59,638 nucleotides of DNA from an uncultured Robinsoniella sp. (GCA_900539655.1 UQCR01000029.1:1-59638), one strand, 5' to 3'; positions 1 through 9,799 are shown, numbered from the stretch's first letter. Numbers and translations: made by a program. The notes: generated from the sequence alone by a model not told the origin.

Positions 1-444
1 TATGGGCTTGCCGATAAATCCCGAATCTATTATTTTTTTACAGGTCTGTATTCCCGCCCCCAGAAATGTATCCGGTGCACCTCCAAGCAGTAAGTTTTGT
101 TGTTTTGCCAGAGCAACTAACTCCTTACCTTCCTCAAAAGTAGTTGCCAGCGGTTTTTCACTATATACATGTTTCCCAGCCAGAAGAGCTGATTTTGTAA
201 CATGGTAATGCTCCAGCGGTCTGGTTAAATTAAGTACAATTTCGATTTCGGGGTCATCCAGCATTTCTTCCATATTTTTATAAACTTTTGAAATATGGTA
301 CTCTTCCTGTACTTTTTCTGCCTTTTCTTCAATCAGATCATAGATTCCCAGAATTTCCACATTCCGAAACACACTGCTAAGATTTTTTAAATAAATGCCG
401 CTGATGGCACCCAGTCCCAATATTCCAATTTTTACTTTTTCCAT
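1..444 (-). CDS. Gfo/Idh/MocA family oxidoreductase, N-terminal part (runs off the window)
   Basis: Partial gene: 148 codons are visible and it leaves the window at base 1. The start is the ATG at 442-444, with a GGAGGAAT ribosome site just upstream. The product opens with a Rossmann NAD(P)-binding motif (GILGLGAISG, residues 7-16) and carries the family signature EKPL near residue 96, where the Lys is the usual catalytic or substrate-contacting residue. The family oxidises or reduces sugars, inositols and their derivatives with NAD(P). It starts 11 bases after the ThuA-like gene, so the two are probably co-transcribed. ThuA and Gfo/Idh pairs are common in sugar keto-derivative pathways. The substrate cannot be read from this fragment. 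Confidence 0.85.
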   Translation of the reverse strand, partial: MEKVKIGILGLGAISGIYLKNLSSVFRNVEILGIYDLIEEKAEKVQEEYHISKVYKNMEEMLDDPEIEIVLNLTRPLEHYHVTKSALLAGKHVYSEKPLATTFEEGKELVALAKQQNLLLGGAPDTFLGAGIQTCKKIIDSGFIGKPI

Positions 445-455
445 AACGATTCCTC

Positions 456-1187
456 CTAATACATTTTTGCGGTGCTTTCAAACCGCTCTGTTGTAAGTCC
501 GTGATCCAGGGCATACTGCTTGCCCTCTGCTGCCCATAGAAGCCCCCGCTCCATGATTATCTGAGCAGTGGGGAATTTTTCAAATACATCATCGTGGTGG
601 CCCAGGGAATTATAGAACACTCTTCCATTCCCCCAGAATTTTGTCCAGACAACCGGCATATCCACACATTTATTAGCACTGTGGTAATAATCCACAACCG
701 GAAAACGTGTTGTTGCGAGCACCTCTACCGCCGGATCTACATGGAGATAATACTGCTCACTGCAGACATGAAAATCCGATAATCCTTCTACAATAGGGCT
801 TGACCCAAACTTGATGTTGACTTCATAATCCACACCGTCTCCCCCTGGATGGCTGACCCATTGTCCGCCAGTCATAAATTGCCATTCCACATCATTTCGA
901 AAGGAATCGCACATACCGCCATGGCATCCGGCAAGCCCTACTCCGGCACCCACTGCTTTCACGATATTCTGACGGTATTCCGGTTTGATCTCACCCATGG
1001 TCCAGCAAGGAACAATCAAGTCCAGCCCCATCAGCATATCCAGATCTCCCAATACCTCCTGGGTATCTGAAACAGTACATGTATACCCATGTTTTTCTAA
1101 TAGATCAGAGAACCTGCGTGCTACCTTATCCGGCTCGTGTCCATCCCAGCCGCCTTGAAAAATAAGTACTTTTTTATTTGATTCCAT
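456..1187 (-). CDS. ThuA-like domain protein (class I glutamine amidotransferase-like fold)
   Basis: 243 residues, a usual length for stand-alone ThuA-like proteins. The N-terminus (KVLIFQGGWDGHEPDKVARR) and the segments GVGLAGCHGGMCDSF (about residues 82-96) and NSLGHHDDVF (about 193-202) match the ThuA fold. The Cys-His-Gly-Gly segment sits where the nucleophile elbow lies in amidotransferase-like folds. ThuA proteins act in trehalose or other disaccharide catabolism, apparently on 3-keto sugars, but biochemistry is thin. No signal peptide is visible, so it should be cytosolic. The start has a good GAGAGGAG site. It is first in a likely two-gene operon with the downstream Gfo/Idh gene and divergent from an AraC gene, its probable regulator. 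Confidence 0.85.
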   Translation of the reverse strand: MESNKKVLIFQGGWDGHEPDKVARRFSDLLEKHGYTCTVSDTQEVLGDLDMLMGLDLIVPCWTMGEIKPEYRQNIVKAVGAGVGLAGCHGGMCDSFRNDVEWQFMTGGQWVSHPGGDGVDYEVNIKFGSSPIVEGLSDFHVCSEQYYLHVDPAVEVLATTRFPVVDYYHSANKCVDMPVVWTKFWGNGRVFYNSLGHHDDVFEKFPTAQIIMERGLLWAAEGKQYALDHGLTTERFESTAKMY

Positions 1188-1214
1188 TTTAAATCTCCTC
1201 TCTGTTTTTCACCA

Positions 1215-1277
1215 TTTAATTTAATTGCATTATGTGGTAATCCATTTTAATTTAATTGCATTATAGCAGTAATCCAT
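1215..1277. repeat. 31-32 bp tandem repeat, candidate AraC operator
   Basis: Two near-identical direct repeats lie in the divergent ThuA/AraC intergenic region. The first is 1215-1245 and the second 1246-1277. Their first 19 bases (tttaatttaattgcattat) are identical and both end in gtaatccat. A period near 31 bp is about three helical turns, so a dimer could bind both copies on one face of the DNA. AraC-family regulators commonly use direct repeats. Binding by the adjacent regulator is inferred. Confidence 0.6.
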
Positions 1278-1364
1278 TTATAATGATTGTCATATCACAT
1301 TATTTTGTAGCCAAAAATTGCTAATGGTTGTTGTAATAAATGCCTGAGGTAAGAGAGGTGAGAT

Positions 1365-2150
1365 ATGAATCCATTTTACGAGAAGAAATTTGAGAAGCCA
1401 CATATTAATAATATTCAGAACCTTAATTTCCCGGCTCATCTCCACGATGCGGTAGAAATTATTTATGTAAAAAAAGGCAGAATACAGGTTACCATTCAGG
1501 ATCATACTCTGGAAATGGCAAAAGGGGAACTAGCGGTTGTCTTCCCGGAAACCGTACATGCATACCGAACCGAGGCGCCAAAAAGCTGCGATGTAATTCT
1601 CTTTATTTTTGATGAAAATATGTTCGGTCCGTTTCTAAACCAGTTAAAAAGAAGCCATCCTCTGAATCCATATCTAAAATCCCATCAGGTGCACGGGGAT
1701 ATCCTATATGCCTTAGACAGATTAGAGGCATCTTCAAAAGAAGACGCCTCCGGATTTCTGCTGGGGGCCTGGATTCAGGTCATCCTGGCCCATGTACTGC
1801 CTTTATTTACTTTGGAAAAGAATGCCCGACCTGATAATACAGACCTGACTTATCGTCTGGTTCAGTATATTTCCCTGCATTTTCAAGAACCAATGTCTCT
1901 GGATACGCTGGCACGGGAACTGAACGTAAGTAAATATTATTTGTCCCATATTTTTTCCAAAAAGCTGAAGATGGGCTTTCACGAGTATTTAAATAATATT
2001 CGGCTGGATTACGCTCAGTATCTGACCCGTTCTACCAACGACACACTTACCAGGATATGGATGGATGCCGGATTTGAAAGCCAGCGTACCTTTAACCGGG
2101 TCTTTAAAGAAAAGTATGGGACAAGTCCAAAGGATTACCGGCTAAAATAA
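1365..2150 (+). CDS. AraC-family transcriptional regulator with cupin sensor domain
   Basis: 261 residues. The N-terminal part (about 10-100) is a cupin-like ligand domain with the familiar hydrophobic beta strands and an HLHDAVEIIYVKKG opening. The C-terminal 100 residues are a double helix-turn-helix of the AraC type, with the first HTH at LARELNVSKYYLSHIFSKK and the closing signature SQRTFNRVFKEKYGTSPKDYR. The start has a GAGGTGAG site. Such proteins usually activate neighbouring sugar-use genes when they bind a sugar. It is divergent from the ThuA-Gfo/Idh operon and only 11 bp from the convergent stop of the giant glycosidase, so either could be a target. The tandem repeat upstream is the likely operator. 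Confidence 0.92.
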   Translation: MNPFYEKKFEKPHINNIQNLNFPAHLHDAVEIIYVKKGRIQVTIQDHTLEMAKGELAVVFPETVHAYRTEAPKSCDVILFIFDENMFGPFLNQLKRSHPLNPYLKSHQVHGDILYALDRLEASSKEDASGFLLGAWIQVILAHVLPLFTLEKNARPDNTDLTYRLVQYISLHFQEPMSLDTLARELNVSKYYLSHIFSKKLKMGFHEYLNNIRLDYAQYLTRSTNDTLTRIWMDAGFESQRTFNRVFKEKYGTSPKDYRLK

Positions 2151-2161
2151 AATACGGCCGG

Positions 2162-5100
2162 TTATTTCCGTTCCACAATTACCCTTATTCTCTTTGTAAT
2201 TTTATTGCACGTTACGGTTATATTACAGCTTCCGGATTTCCTTGCGGTTATAATGCCTTTTTTATCAACCTTCGCTATCTTACTGTCTGAAGAACGATAA
2301 TCAATTTTATCGGCAGCTGTGACCGGTTTTCTAACCACTTCTATCTTTTGCTTCTCTTTTACTTTTATAGTAACCTTTTTCGGCACCTTGATTTTGGTTG
2401 TTCTTACCGGAGCTTTTTGAACTGTTAATACACAGCTTGCTCTCGCTCCGCTCTTCATGAAAACGGTAATTCTTGTCTTTCCGGCTTTTATGCCTTTGAT
2501 TTTTCCTTTGTGATTAACACTGGCTATTTTCTTTTTGCTGGACGTGAATTTTACAACTTTATCCGTTTTGATTTTTCTCTTAACGGTTATGGCCTTTGTT
2601 GATTTTCCTGCCTGAATCTTAGCCTTTTTCGCAGTAAGGGTGACTTTTGGCGTTTTTACCGTTACATTCACTGTTGCCGTCCCTTTTCCTGACGTGTATA
2701 CGGTAATAGTTGCCGATCCTTTTTGGATTCCTTTAATGACTCCTGCCAAAGTAACAACTGCCACCTTTGTATTGCTTGACTTATATCCTGTTACAACACC
2801 TGCCGCTGCATTGGCATTTACAGAGGTCTTTATTGTCTGTGTGGCGTATAAGGAATATTCCGTCTTTGTAAAAGATACCTCTGGCTTTGGCTGTGGCTGT
2901 GGCTGTGGCTGCATCATTTTTTTCCACTGGGCATACAGCGTCATATCGCTGGTTACCACCGTTGCTTCTGTTACCTTTGTACCTCCGGTTTGGGCGGTAA
3001 ACCAGCCCTGGAATTCATATCCTTCCCTTGTGGTGGACGGCAGGCTTCCTATGGCTTTTCCGGACTCTGTCTCTATACTTGCCGGATTTACGGCTGTTCC
3101 CCCATTTGCATGGAAGGTCACCCGATACATAACTGCTGGTGTCTGAAGGCCTGCAACGACCACCGTATATGGCATTACAGCTTTTTCCAAAATCGTGTTG
3201 GTGCCTTTTCTCTTTGTTACTTCCATTAATATCGCAACCGTCTGGTCTGTATCTTCCCTGACAACCGTTCCATCCAGCCCAATGATGTCCGAATTGCCTG
3301 AGGCGATAATGCGGGAACTGTAGGCGCCTGGCATTTCGCTTATTGGCAGATGTGTGTCCGTTAATTCAAGCCTTTCCGGAATTCCCAGATAATTCACCAC
3401 ATCCCTTGCTGTTTCATTCACATATGGCTGCGGCTTCAGAAGCCTGTATAGCTCCGCTTCTTTTATATTGATGCCTGCCTCCGGGTTTACCTTGAATATG
3501 ACTCTGATCTTAGAGGCTGTCACATCCCGTCCCAGGTCTATGGTTAATTTTTCCCCAACAATTCCCGCCGACTGGTCCACAGCTGACAGGAGGTCTTCAT
3601 ATTTGCCATTCTTAGCTACCTGTACCTCATATCCTTTGATCTGGGCAGCCAGAGTTTCACCTGTAATAGGTCCAAGCCCTTCTTTGATTACTAAAGTGTT
3701 AAATGTCTTTTCTCCAGCTAGGATAAATTCTACCGGAACCTCTTCAACGCCCCTTTTCGTTGCCAATCTGGACTCCAGTGCATCGTCACCGTCTACCATT
3801 TTTTCCGGACCAAAGCCTGCGTGGCACTCTACCGACGTAGCTGCATAGGCGTCCGCCATGAGATTGATATCTGCCGGGTCAGCAGGAGCTTTCTCCACCT
3901 CTGCCTGCAGGGCCTGAGCTGCGCTTTTAATCTGTTCTTCTGTAAATGCCGGATTCGCCAGCACATTTGCCGCTGCTTTTACAGCGTTTAACATTGCGGC
4001 TTTTGCTTCCGGATCTTCAGACAGTCTGCCGGAATCCAATAATTTATTTGCCTCATTTACTTGTGCCGCCAATGCTCTGGAAGCATCTCCTTTCATATTT
4101 GTCATCTCCAGAATCTCATCCGCTTCCAAAACCCTGTTATAAATCCTGAAATCATCCGCAACGCCTTTAAAAGCGTTTGTCTTGCTTCCCAAAACTGACG
4201 TAGGCAGCATCAGTGTCTCAAAATAGGTCGGGATAAAATTGGGCTGCCCGCTTGGCTTGGCAAAGTTAGAATCGAAATTTAAGTTTGGCCATGGCTTGTC
4301 TTTTAATTCATCTATGAAGATTCCGTTTGCATATAATTTTACGCCATAGGCATCCCCTGTCAGAGCAATATGGGTCCACCTGCCTTCCGGTAACCGATAA
4401 TGAAAATAATGGTCATAATTCCCTACCGAATATCCTATTTTACCGGTTTTGCCCTGCTTTAGCTTAAGAGTTCCCGTCTTTCCTTCCATAAGGACTGCAT
4501 CTGCGGCATTGCCCTCATCCGGATTGATCCACATTCCTACCGTCCAGTCAAAGCCTGTAGAATCCACATCCGACTCTATAAAGCTGTCTTCGCCGTTAAA
4601 TCGAATTCCTGCACCGTCCTTCCCTTGTGCGTCGCTTCCCACATTTACCGGATGTAATTGCATATCTGCCTGATTGGATATATCATCTTCCTCTCCCAGG
4701 TCCAGAATCTTGTCTTCCGTAAATCTGTTGTTCCGGTACAGGAAATCACTTCCGGGCGCATCTCCAATGATTTCTCCAAGACGTTTAAACTCCGTGTAAT
4801 TCATGGATGCATTACTTTCATCCACTGACCAGGATTTCTGGGCTATGGCTGGTATATTATACTGGATACGGAAGCTGATATCACCGGTTGATATTCCATT
4901 TCCAATCCAGTCATTCCATACTGCAAACTGTCCGCCCACTACTCTCGGGTGCCCCTTGGGAGCGGGTGCTCTGTCTCCGGAGAAGCTGATATCCCATGCC
5001 CGGTTGTCATTTGGAAGCCAAGTGTTATACAAATGCTCCCCTCTTCCATACTGATTTACATACCATCCACCTCCGGGAACGATATAGGTCTCCATTTCAT

Positions 5101-8100
5101 CCATTGTCAGCACCCGGTATCCTGCCTCCAATGCCTTTAGCGCCTCTGAATAATCCCAATACCAGGCATACATTAAGGCATCTGTAGTAACTGGCGTCGT
5201 TCCGGCGTTCTCTCTTAAGCATCCCCAGAATGCCGGTTCTTTTCCCCGGTTCTTCACATGCTGCAGGAGCTGGTCTATATATCCGCGAAAAGCTTCTTTA
5301 TATCGGGCTCTGTCTGATTCGGGAAGGCCGTTCGTTTTATATTCGTCTGTTCCTACATTTACTTCGGGACCAATGAATACCTCTTCCTTACCATCCTGAG
5401 GCAGAATATATTCATCAAATAAAGCCTTGACCTTTTCTAAAACCTGAGGGTTTGTAACATCCAGATATTTAGCATTGTCCTCCCGCGCCAGTTCCGGCCA
5501 GACTCTGGTAAATGCAAGAGAGTGCCCTGGTGTATCGAATTCCGGAATGACATTTATCCCCAGATCAACGGCATCATACTGGAACTCCCTGAATTCATCC
5601 TTGGTATAGGACCCATCTTCTGCCGTGAGTCCAGGCACATTGCTTTCCAGACGAAATGCAGAATAGCGTTCCTGTCCCAGCTCCAGATTACCCCAGTTTT
5701 CACAGTCGTTCAGATGTACGGAAAATGTATTCATCTTATACCATGCCATCTGCTTTAAGGTATCCTCCAGGTATTCAAGAGGCAGATAGATACGTGCCGC
5801 ATCCAGCATGTATCCCCGCTTCTCATAAGCCGGATAATCCCTGCATATTCCCCTTGGAAGGCTCAATGCCGTATTCTGCTTTAAGATCTGCAGGATCGTG
5901 ATTCCACCATATAAAATGCCTGTCTTCTGAGGTGCCCTTACAATTACGGAACCACCGTCTCCATTCTGCCCGCCAAATTCTATCATATATCCTTCAGCCC
6001 CAAGAGATGCCGGAGCGCCCTGGGCTGTAAAATAAAGATCTGCCGTACCCGGCTCCTGATCCGTTACAATCGGAAGGTCAAGACCGGTCTGCGCCTTCAG
6101 ATCTTCCTTAAACATATTCACCTGGGTATAGAAGTTGTCTGTCTTACTCAGGTTTTCTTTTACATGAGCGGCATCATCTTGTCTGAAGCTCTCTGAGTCC
6201 ACAACAATTCTGGAGGTATTGGTGAGCTTGATCTCCCCGCTTGCGCCCTTCCATTCTCTTAAAGCAGGAATTACCCCGGGCTTTTCGTTGCTTCCGGACA
6301 CAAAATCTTCCATTGGCGCCGCAGGAATTGTAATCTGCGCATTTACATTTGTCTCCAGGACCTCTCCGGTTGCCCGGTTCGTCAGCTTGTAGAGCAGGTT
6401 CACCGTAACATCCTCCAGTGGTCTGGTTACAGAATTATCCAGTCCAACCACCTCTTTGCGGTCAGACCCAAAGAGTTCAATCTCCCAGCCATCTGCCACT
6501 TTAGGCAGCGTGATATGCGTGTCTCCCTGATTCCACGCAGGAGGTACGTGAAAGCTCCTGTCCGGAGGCGTCACCGGACCGCCGTCTTCTTTCCACCTGT
6601 ATACATAGAACTCTGCTGCGGTAATAAGATTTTTTCCTGACGAATCACTTACCGCATCATATGCCCGGATCTGTATTTTCCTAGCATTTACTTTTTCAAA
6701 AGTGATTGATTTCAGCGTACTGTCTCCTTCCCAATAACCGATTCCACGTGGTATGGGTATAAATTCCCCATCTTCTGTTTTACTGTAGAACAGCCTGTAT
6801 TTTGTAATGGTGCCATTATTCTGGTCCTGCCTTGGCAGGTACTCCAGTTTCTGTATGTTATAGTTTCTACCCAGATCTATGGTAAATCCGTTTCTTAACC
6901 CTTCTTCGAAATCTGGCTGCATTGCTGCCGTTCCCGACCAGTTGGAATGCCAGTAAGTATTGCTGTTTCCATCGATGGCACAGGATGCCGGCCCCTCGTC
7001 CTCCTCAACACTTTCGGCTTCTGCGATAAAACCGGAAGCGTCCATTTTAATCAGCTCCTTTTCCGGAACTACCGGCTGACTCTCCTTAAATACTTTAAAA
7101 TAATCGAGATTTAAGTTCGTTCCGCTGGAGCTTGGATTCTTCATTCCCGATCTTTCTATTTTAATGGTATGCGTTCCGCTTTCGGCAAATGTCCGGGTAA
7201 ATGCCATCCTTCCAAATGTTTCCCTTCCCTCATACTGGTCATCAGTCGCCGCCTTCTGTCCATCCAGATAGATATTCGCAACTCCTGCTGCCCCTCCGCT
7301 CTTGGTATATACAGAAATCGCTTTACCCGTAAAGGTGTATTCTGCTGACGCCCCATCCTCATCAGAACTGATGTGGAATCCGCCGTGCGCACCGCCTGGA
7401 TTAGTTTTGAATGCTGCGTTTTTACTGACGCGTTCATCCTCACCCTCAACATATTCGATTGTAAAATCATCAAATTCCGAAGGTTCTCCAGAAACCTCGG
7501 TGATATCGCTGAAGTCCTCATATTCTGTTTTTTCTACAGACACTCCATTGTATACACCGATATTAGGCGCTTCCCCAGCCGTTACAGGATTCCCATACAA
7601 GTCTTCTTCCACGCCGTCTTCCATCACTATCCCGGCATTTAAAGCCTGGGAAGCGTGAGCCAGCATCGCCGCTGCCATGGCCTCTTCTATTCCTTTTGGA
7701 AGATACTGATCTCCATCCTTTTCCACAAGGACTCCAGCCAGCCCTGGCATTGCCGTAGAGATATTTTCATTCCCAGAGGGCTCATCCTGAGGATGCACCC
7801 CCGCAAAAAGATTATGGTTAAATATAGTTTTAGATCCCACATCATAAGCATCCGTTTTATTTTTCATTCCTTTATTTACCAGATAGAAGATGTTATTCTC
7901 AAAAGCTATCTCATCTCCTTTATAAACAGGACGGACGGTCCTGGTGTTGAAAAATGTATTATTGTATACCCTGGCAGATTCAATTTTAGTTTTCGCATCC
8001 TCACCAACGCAGACTACGATTGCCTGGTGGGGTGCATAATTATGGGTATCATTTACACTCAGATTGTAACGGATCGTATTATTGCGGTTATAGGAGTTTG

Positions 8101-9463
8101 TCCTCACATGAAGCATCGTGCCCCCGCCCACATTGTTATGGGTATAATTATACTGGATAACGCCATTTTCCGTCATATCATCCAAATTAAAAGCCATCCC
8201 ATCCATAGTGTTCTGTCCGTTACAGACTTCATTGTACTGGAATACCATATCATTGGCACGGTCACACCAGATTCCGCAGCCATAACCTTCGGTAGTCTGC
8301 TGGAATGTATCTACTTTATTATGCTCCACTAACGCCCCATCTGTATAAAGGGGAACAATACCTGCCCTCTGTACATTAGTGATGCTGTTTCCACGAATAA
8401 CAACATTTTTATGCCGGTAATCCCGGTTATCCATTTCACCTTTCACATTTGTGGTAGTAATTCCATTGGCGTCACAGTTCTCAATATTGTTTCCCTCAAT
8501 CAGGACATCGTCAAATATTGTTGGTTCACTGTCTGATATTTTTCCCGGATTTGTTTTATCAGACGCATTATTTTCCCTGCCTGTATAACTGCAGAAATTT
8601 ATGCCGCCTGTACGGTGAGTCGTCCTGGAACCAAAAAAGGTCGTTCCGCCGCCCACCGGGTCCACATCCCAGATGCTGTCCTGACCACGATATCCCCTTA
8701 CGTTAAATATTTCACAATTTTTAATATAAATATGGCGGAATATGCCGCCCCCACTGGCCTCTATGCGGATGCCGCTCCTTTCACGGTTTGCTGTATCCTC
8801 ATCCCAATTTGTAACTTTTAAATCAGAAATTTCCCAATACTGGCTGTTGTGGAGATAAACAGCAGCCGCAGCTTCACCAAAAGGCCCTTCTGCACCATAC
8901 TCCTGCTGGCCGCCATATCTTCCATCGCCATCAATTAATGGTTTTTCTCCTTCTCCGTATGCATCCAGCAGAATCGGCTTATCCGCCGAACCGGAACCCT
9001 TTGGGTAAAGCTGACCTTTGAATACAGAACCGCGTTTGATAAAGATATGATCTCCCGGGGCAAACTCCCTCCGGTTAATTTCAAAAAGGGTGTTAAAAGG
9101 CGATTCCTGTGATCCGTCGCCGTTTTGGGAAGTACCGGAATCTAAGTAATAATCTGTATCTCCCGGTGATACAATGATGTCCCCGGCATTCTGGGTTCTG
9201 ATATGCTTCCCGCCATGAGATGCGCTGTCGTTATCATCCGAAAAATCTCCCGGCTCATTTAATTGCGCATTTTCTGCCTCTTCGATGAGAGTCTGCTCTT
9301 TTTCATTTGGATTGACAGCGCTGGTTTCACCCGCTGTATTTTCTGGGATTTCCTTATAAGACATTTCTTCTGCACCTGCCGAAATGATAAAACTGCTAAG
9401 ACTTAGCGTAACCGCTAAGAAGATTGATAAGATTCTTTTCCATAGTTTTAGTCTTTTCCCCAT
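2162..9463 (-). CDS. Giant secreted multidomain glycosidase: beta-helix (GH136-like) plus GH20 plus binding and Ig-like modules
   Basis: 2433 residues with a signal peptide (1-31, ending SAGA). Domains as read: right-handed beta-helix about 95-640; CBM35/F5-8-like about 665-795; discoidin-like about 805-957; GH20 with its N-terminal alpha/beta domain about 1060-1570; LamG-like about 1595-1785; helical linker 1795-1860; discoidin-like about 1865-2007; InlB-type B-repeat 2113-2181; Pro-Gln linker 2184-2195; three Big_2-like domains to the end. GH20 has the paired catalytic acids D1373-E1374 in NVGTDEY, so it should cleave beta-N-acetylhexosamine or lacto-N-biose units by the substrate-assisted route. 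In the beta-helix, D421 and D428 (DGMAFNLD) have the spacing of the two catalytic Asp of GH136 lacto-N-biosidases, as I remember them. No LPXTG, NPxTx or C-terminal membrane anchor is present. GH20 is firm; GH136 is a hypothesis. Confidence 0.85.
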   Translation of the reverse strand: MGKRLKLWKRILSIFLAVTLSLSSFIISAGAEEMSYKEIPENTAGETSAVNPNEKEQTLIEEAENAQLNEPGDFSDDNDSASHGGKHIRTQNAGDIIVSPGDTDYYLDSGTSQNGDGSQESPFNTLFEINRREFAPGDHIFIKRGSVFKGQLYPKGSGSADKPILLDAYGEGEKPLIDGDGRYGGQQEYGAEGPFGEAAAAVYLHNSQYWEISDLKVTNWDEDTANRERSGIRIEASGGGIFRHIYIKNCEIFNVRGYRGQDSIWDVDPVGGGTTFFGSRTTHRTGGINFCSYTGRENNASDKTNPGKISDSEPTIFDDVLIEGNNIENCDANGITTTNVKGEMDNRDYRHKNVVIRGNSITNVQRAGIVPLYTDGALVEHNKVDTFQQTTEGYGCGIWCDRANDMVFQYNEVCNGQNTMDGMAFNLDDMTENGVIQYNYTHNNVGGGTMLHVRTNSYNRNNTIRYNLSVNDTHNYAPHQAIVVCVGEDAKTKIESARVYNNTFFNTRTVRPVYKGDEIAFENNIFYLVNKGMKNKTDAYDVGSKTIFNHNLFAGVHPQDEPSGNENISTAMPGLAGVLVEKDGDQYLPKGIEEAMAAAMLAHASQALNAGIVMEDGVEEDLYGNPVTAGEAPNIGVYNGVSVEKTEYEDFSDITEVSGEPSEFDDFTIEYVEGEDERVSKNAAFKTNPGGAHGGFHISSDEDGASAEYTFTGKAISVYTKSGGAAGVANIYLDGQKAATDDQYEGRETFGRMAFTRTFAESGTHTIKIERSGMKNPSSSGTNLNLDYFKVFKESQPVVPEKELIKMDASGFIAEAESVEEDEGPASCAIDGNSNTYWHSNWSGTAAMQPDFEEGLRNGFTIDLGRNYNIQKLEYLPRQDQNNGTITKYRLFYSKTEDGEFIPIPRGIGYWEGDSTLKSITFEKVNARKIQIRAYDAVSDSSGKNLITAAEFYVYRWKEDGGPVTPPDRSFHVPPAWNQGDTHITLPKVADGWEIELFGSDRKEVVGLDNSVTRPLEDVTVNLLYKLTNRATGEVLETNVNAQITIPAAPMEDFVSGSNEKPGVIPALREWKGASGEIKLTNTSRIVVDSESFRQDDAAHVKENLSKTDNFYTQVNMFKEDLKAQTGLDLPIVTDQEPGTADLYFTAQGAPASLGAEGYMIEFGGQNGDGGSVIVRAPQKTGILYGGITILQILKQNTALSLPRGICRDYPAYEKRGYMLDAARIYLPLEYLEDTLKQMAWYKMNTFSVHLNDCENWGNLELGQERYSAFRLESNVPGLTAEDGSYTKDEFREFQYDAVDLGINVIPEFDTPGHSLAFTRVWPELAREDNAKYLDVTNPQVLEKVKALFDEYILPQDGKEEVFIGPEVNVGTDEYKTNGLPESDRARYKEAFRGYIDQLLQHVKNRGKEPAFWGCLRENAGTTPVTTDALMYAWYWDYSEALKALEAGYRVLTMDEMETYIVPGGGWYVNQYGRGEHLYNTWLPNDNRAWDISFSGDRAPAPKGHPRVVGGQFAVWNDWIGNGISTGDISFRIQYNIPAIAQKSWSVDESNASMNYTEFKRLGEIIGDAPGSDFLYRNNRFTEDKILDLGEEDDISNQADMQLHPVNVGSDAQGKDGAGIRFNGEDSFIESDVDSTGFDWTVGMWINPDEGNAADAVLMEGKTGTLKLKQGKTGKIGYSVGNYDHYFHYRLPEGRWTHIALTGDAYGVKLYANGIFIDELKDKPWPNLNFDSNFAKPSGQPNFIPTYFETLMLPTSVLGSKTNAFKGVADDFRIYNRVLEADEILEMTNMKGDASRALAAQVNEANKLLDSGRLSEDPEAKAAMLNAVKAAANVLANPAFTEEQIKSAAQALQAEVEKAPADPADINLMADAYAATSVECHAGFGPEKMVDGDDALESRLATKRGVEEVPVEFILAGEKTFNTLVIKEGLGPITGETLAAQIKGYEVQVAKNGKYEDLLSAVDQSAGIVGEKLTIDLGRDVTASKIRVIFKVNPEAGINIKEAELYRLLKPQPYVNETARDVVNYLGIPERLELTDTHLPISEMPGAYSSRIIASGNSDIIGLDGTVVREDTDQTVAILMEVTKRKGTNTILEKAVMPYTVVVAGLQTPAVMYRVTFHANGGTAVNPASIETESGKAIGSLPSTTREGYEFQGWFTAQTGGTKVTEATVVTSDMTLYAQWKKMMQPQPQPQPKPEVSFTKTEYSLYATQTIKTSVNANAAAGVVTGYKSSNTKVAVVTLAGVIKGIQKGSATITVYTSGKGTATVNVTVKTPKVTLTAKKAKIQAGKSTKAITVKRKIKTDKVVKFTSSKKKIASVNHKGKIKGIKAGKTRITVFMKSGARASCVLTVQKAPVRTTKIKVPKKVTIKVKEKQKIEVVRKPVTAADKIDYRSSDSKIAKVDKKGIITARKSGSCNITVTCNKITKRIRVIVERK

Positions 9464-9476
9464 CCTGATACCTTTT

Positions 9477-9570
9477 GCATATTGCAGGAAAGCCCCGCAA
9501 TACCGCCACGATATACTAGAGTGTGTTTAACACGCTCTAAGCTAAAAGAATTCTATTGTGGCTCCTTTCT
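9477..9570 (-). promoter_or_regulatory. Two-hairpin 5' leader element A (shared with the GH127 gene)
   Basis: Read on the minus strand it begins agaaaggagccac, then has a GCCAC...GTGGC closing stem, then a hairpin made by attgcggg pairing with cctgcaat. It ends 13 bases before the start codon of the 2433-residue glycosidase. A similar sequence with the same order of stems, also ending 13 bases from the start, precedes the GH127 gene at 15306-15376. A palindromic element is inserted between the two arms here. The role is unknown; control of translation or mRNA stability is the simplest idea. Confidence 0.5.
9517..9539. repeat. Palindromic element (REP-like), copy 1
   Basis: An inverted repeat whose arms tagagtgtg and cacgctcta pair over 9 bp with one G-T wobble, with a loop of ttTaa type. 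A second copy with nearly the same sequence lies at 17307-17330 between a binding-protein gene and its permeases. Two such copies 7.8 kb apart suggest a dispersed palindromic repeat family. Confidence 0.5.
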
Positions 9571-9751
9571 ATTTTAATTTCTTTCAGCCTGATCCCCCTT
9601 GAATCATTGTTATATTTAAATTATGCTCTTGCATTCTGCCAATGCTGCGGATCATTCAGATGCCTTCCTGCTACCGCTCCTCACCCCTTTACCATAATTA
9701 TTTCTGAATTTTCGCCTGCATAAGAACATACCTCATTAGTCTTATAAAAAC
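9571..9751. other. Intergenic stretch without a gene
   Basis: Between the giant glycosidase leader and the secDF terminator I see no convincing reading frame, RNA gene or repeat. It should hold the glycosidase promoter, but I could not find a clean -35/-10 pair on the minus strand, which would fit activator-dependent expression. Confidence 0.5.
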
Positions 9752-9799
9752 AAAAAAAACCAATTTTAAGAAGAATATACTCTTCCTAAAATTGGTTTT
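9752..9799 (-). terminator. Rho-independent terminator of secDF
   Basis: On the minus strand the arms 9787-9799 and 9756-9768 pair perfectly over 13 bp and five more pairs (gaaga with tcttc) close the inside after one mismatch. An unbroken T run follows (9752-9759 read on the minus strand). Confidence 0.9.

Noticed and set aside
2880..2915. Short repeat gctgtggctgtggctg as a DNA repeat element
   Set aside because: It encodes the Pro-Gln linker of the giant glycosidase and is explained by the coding sequence.
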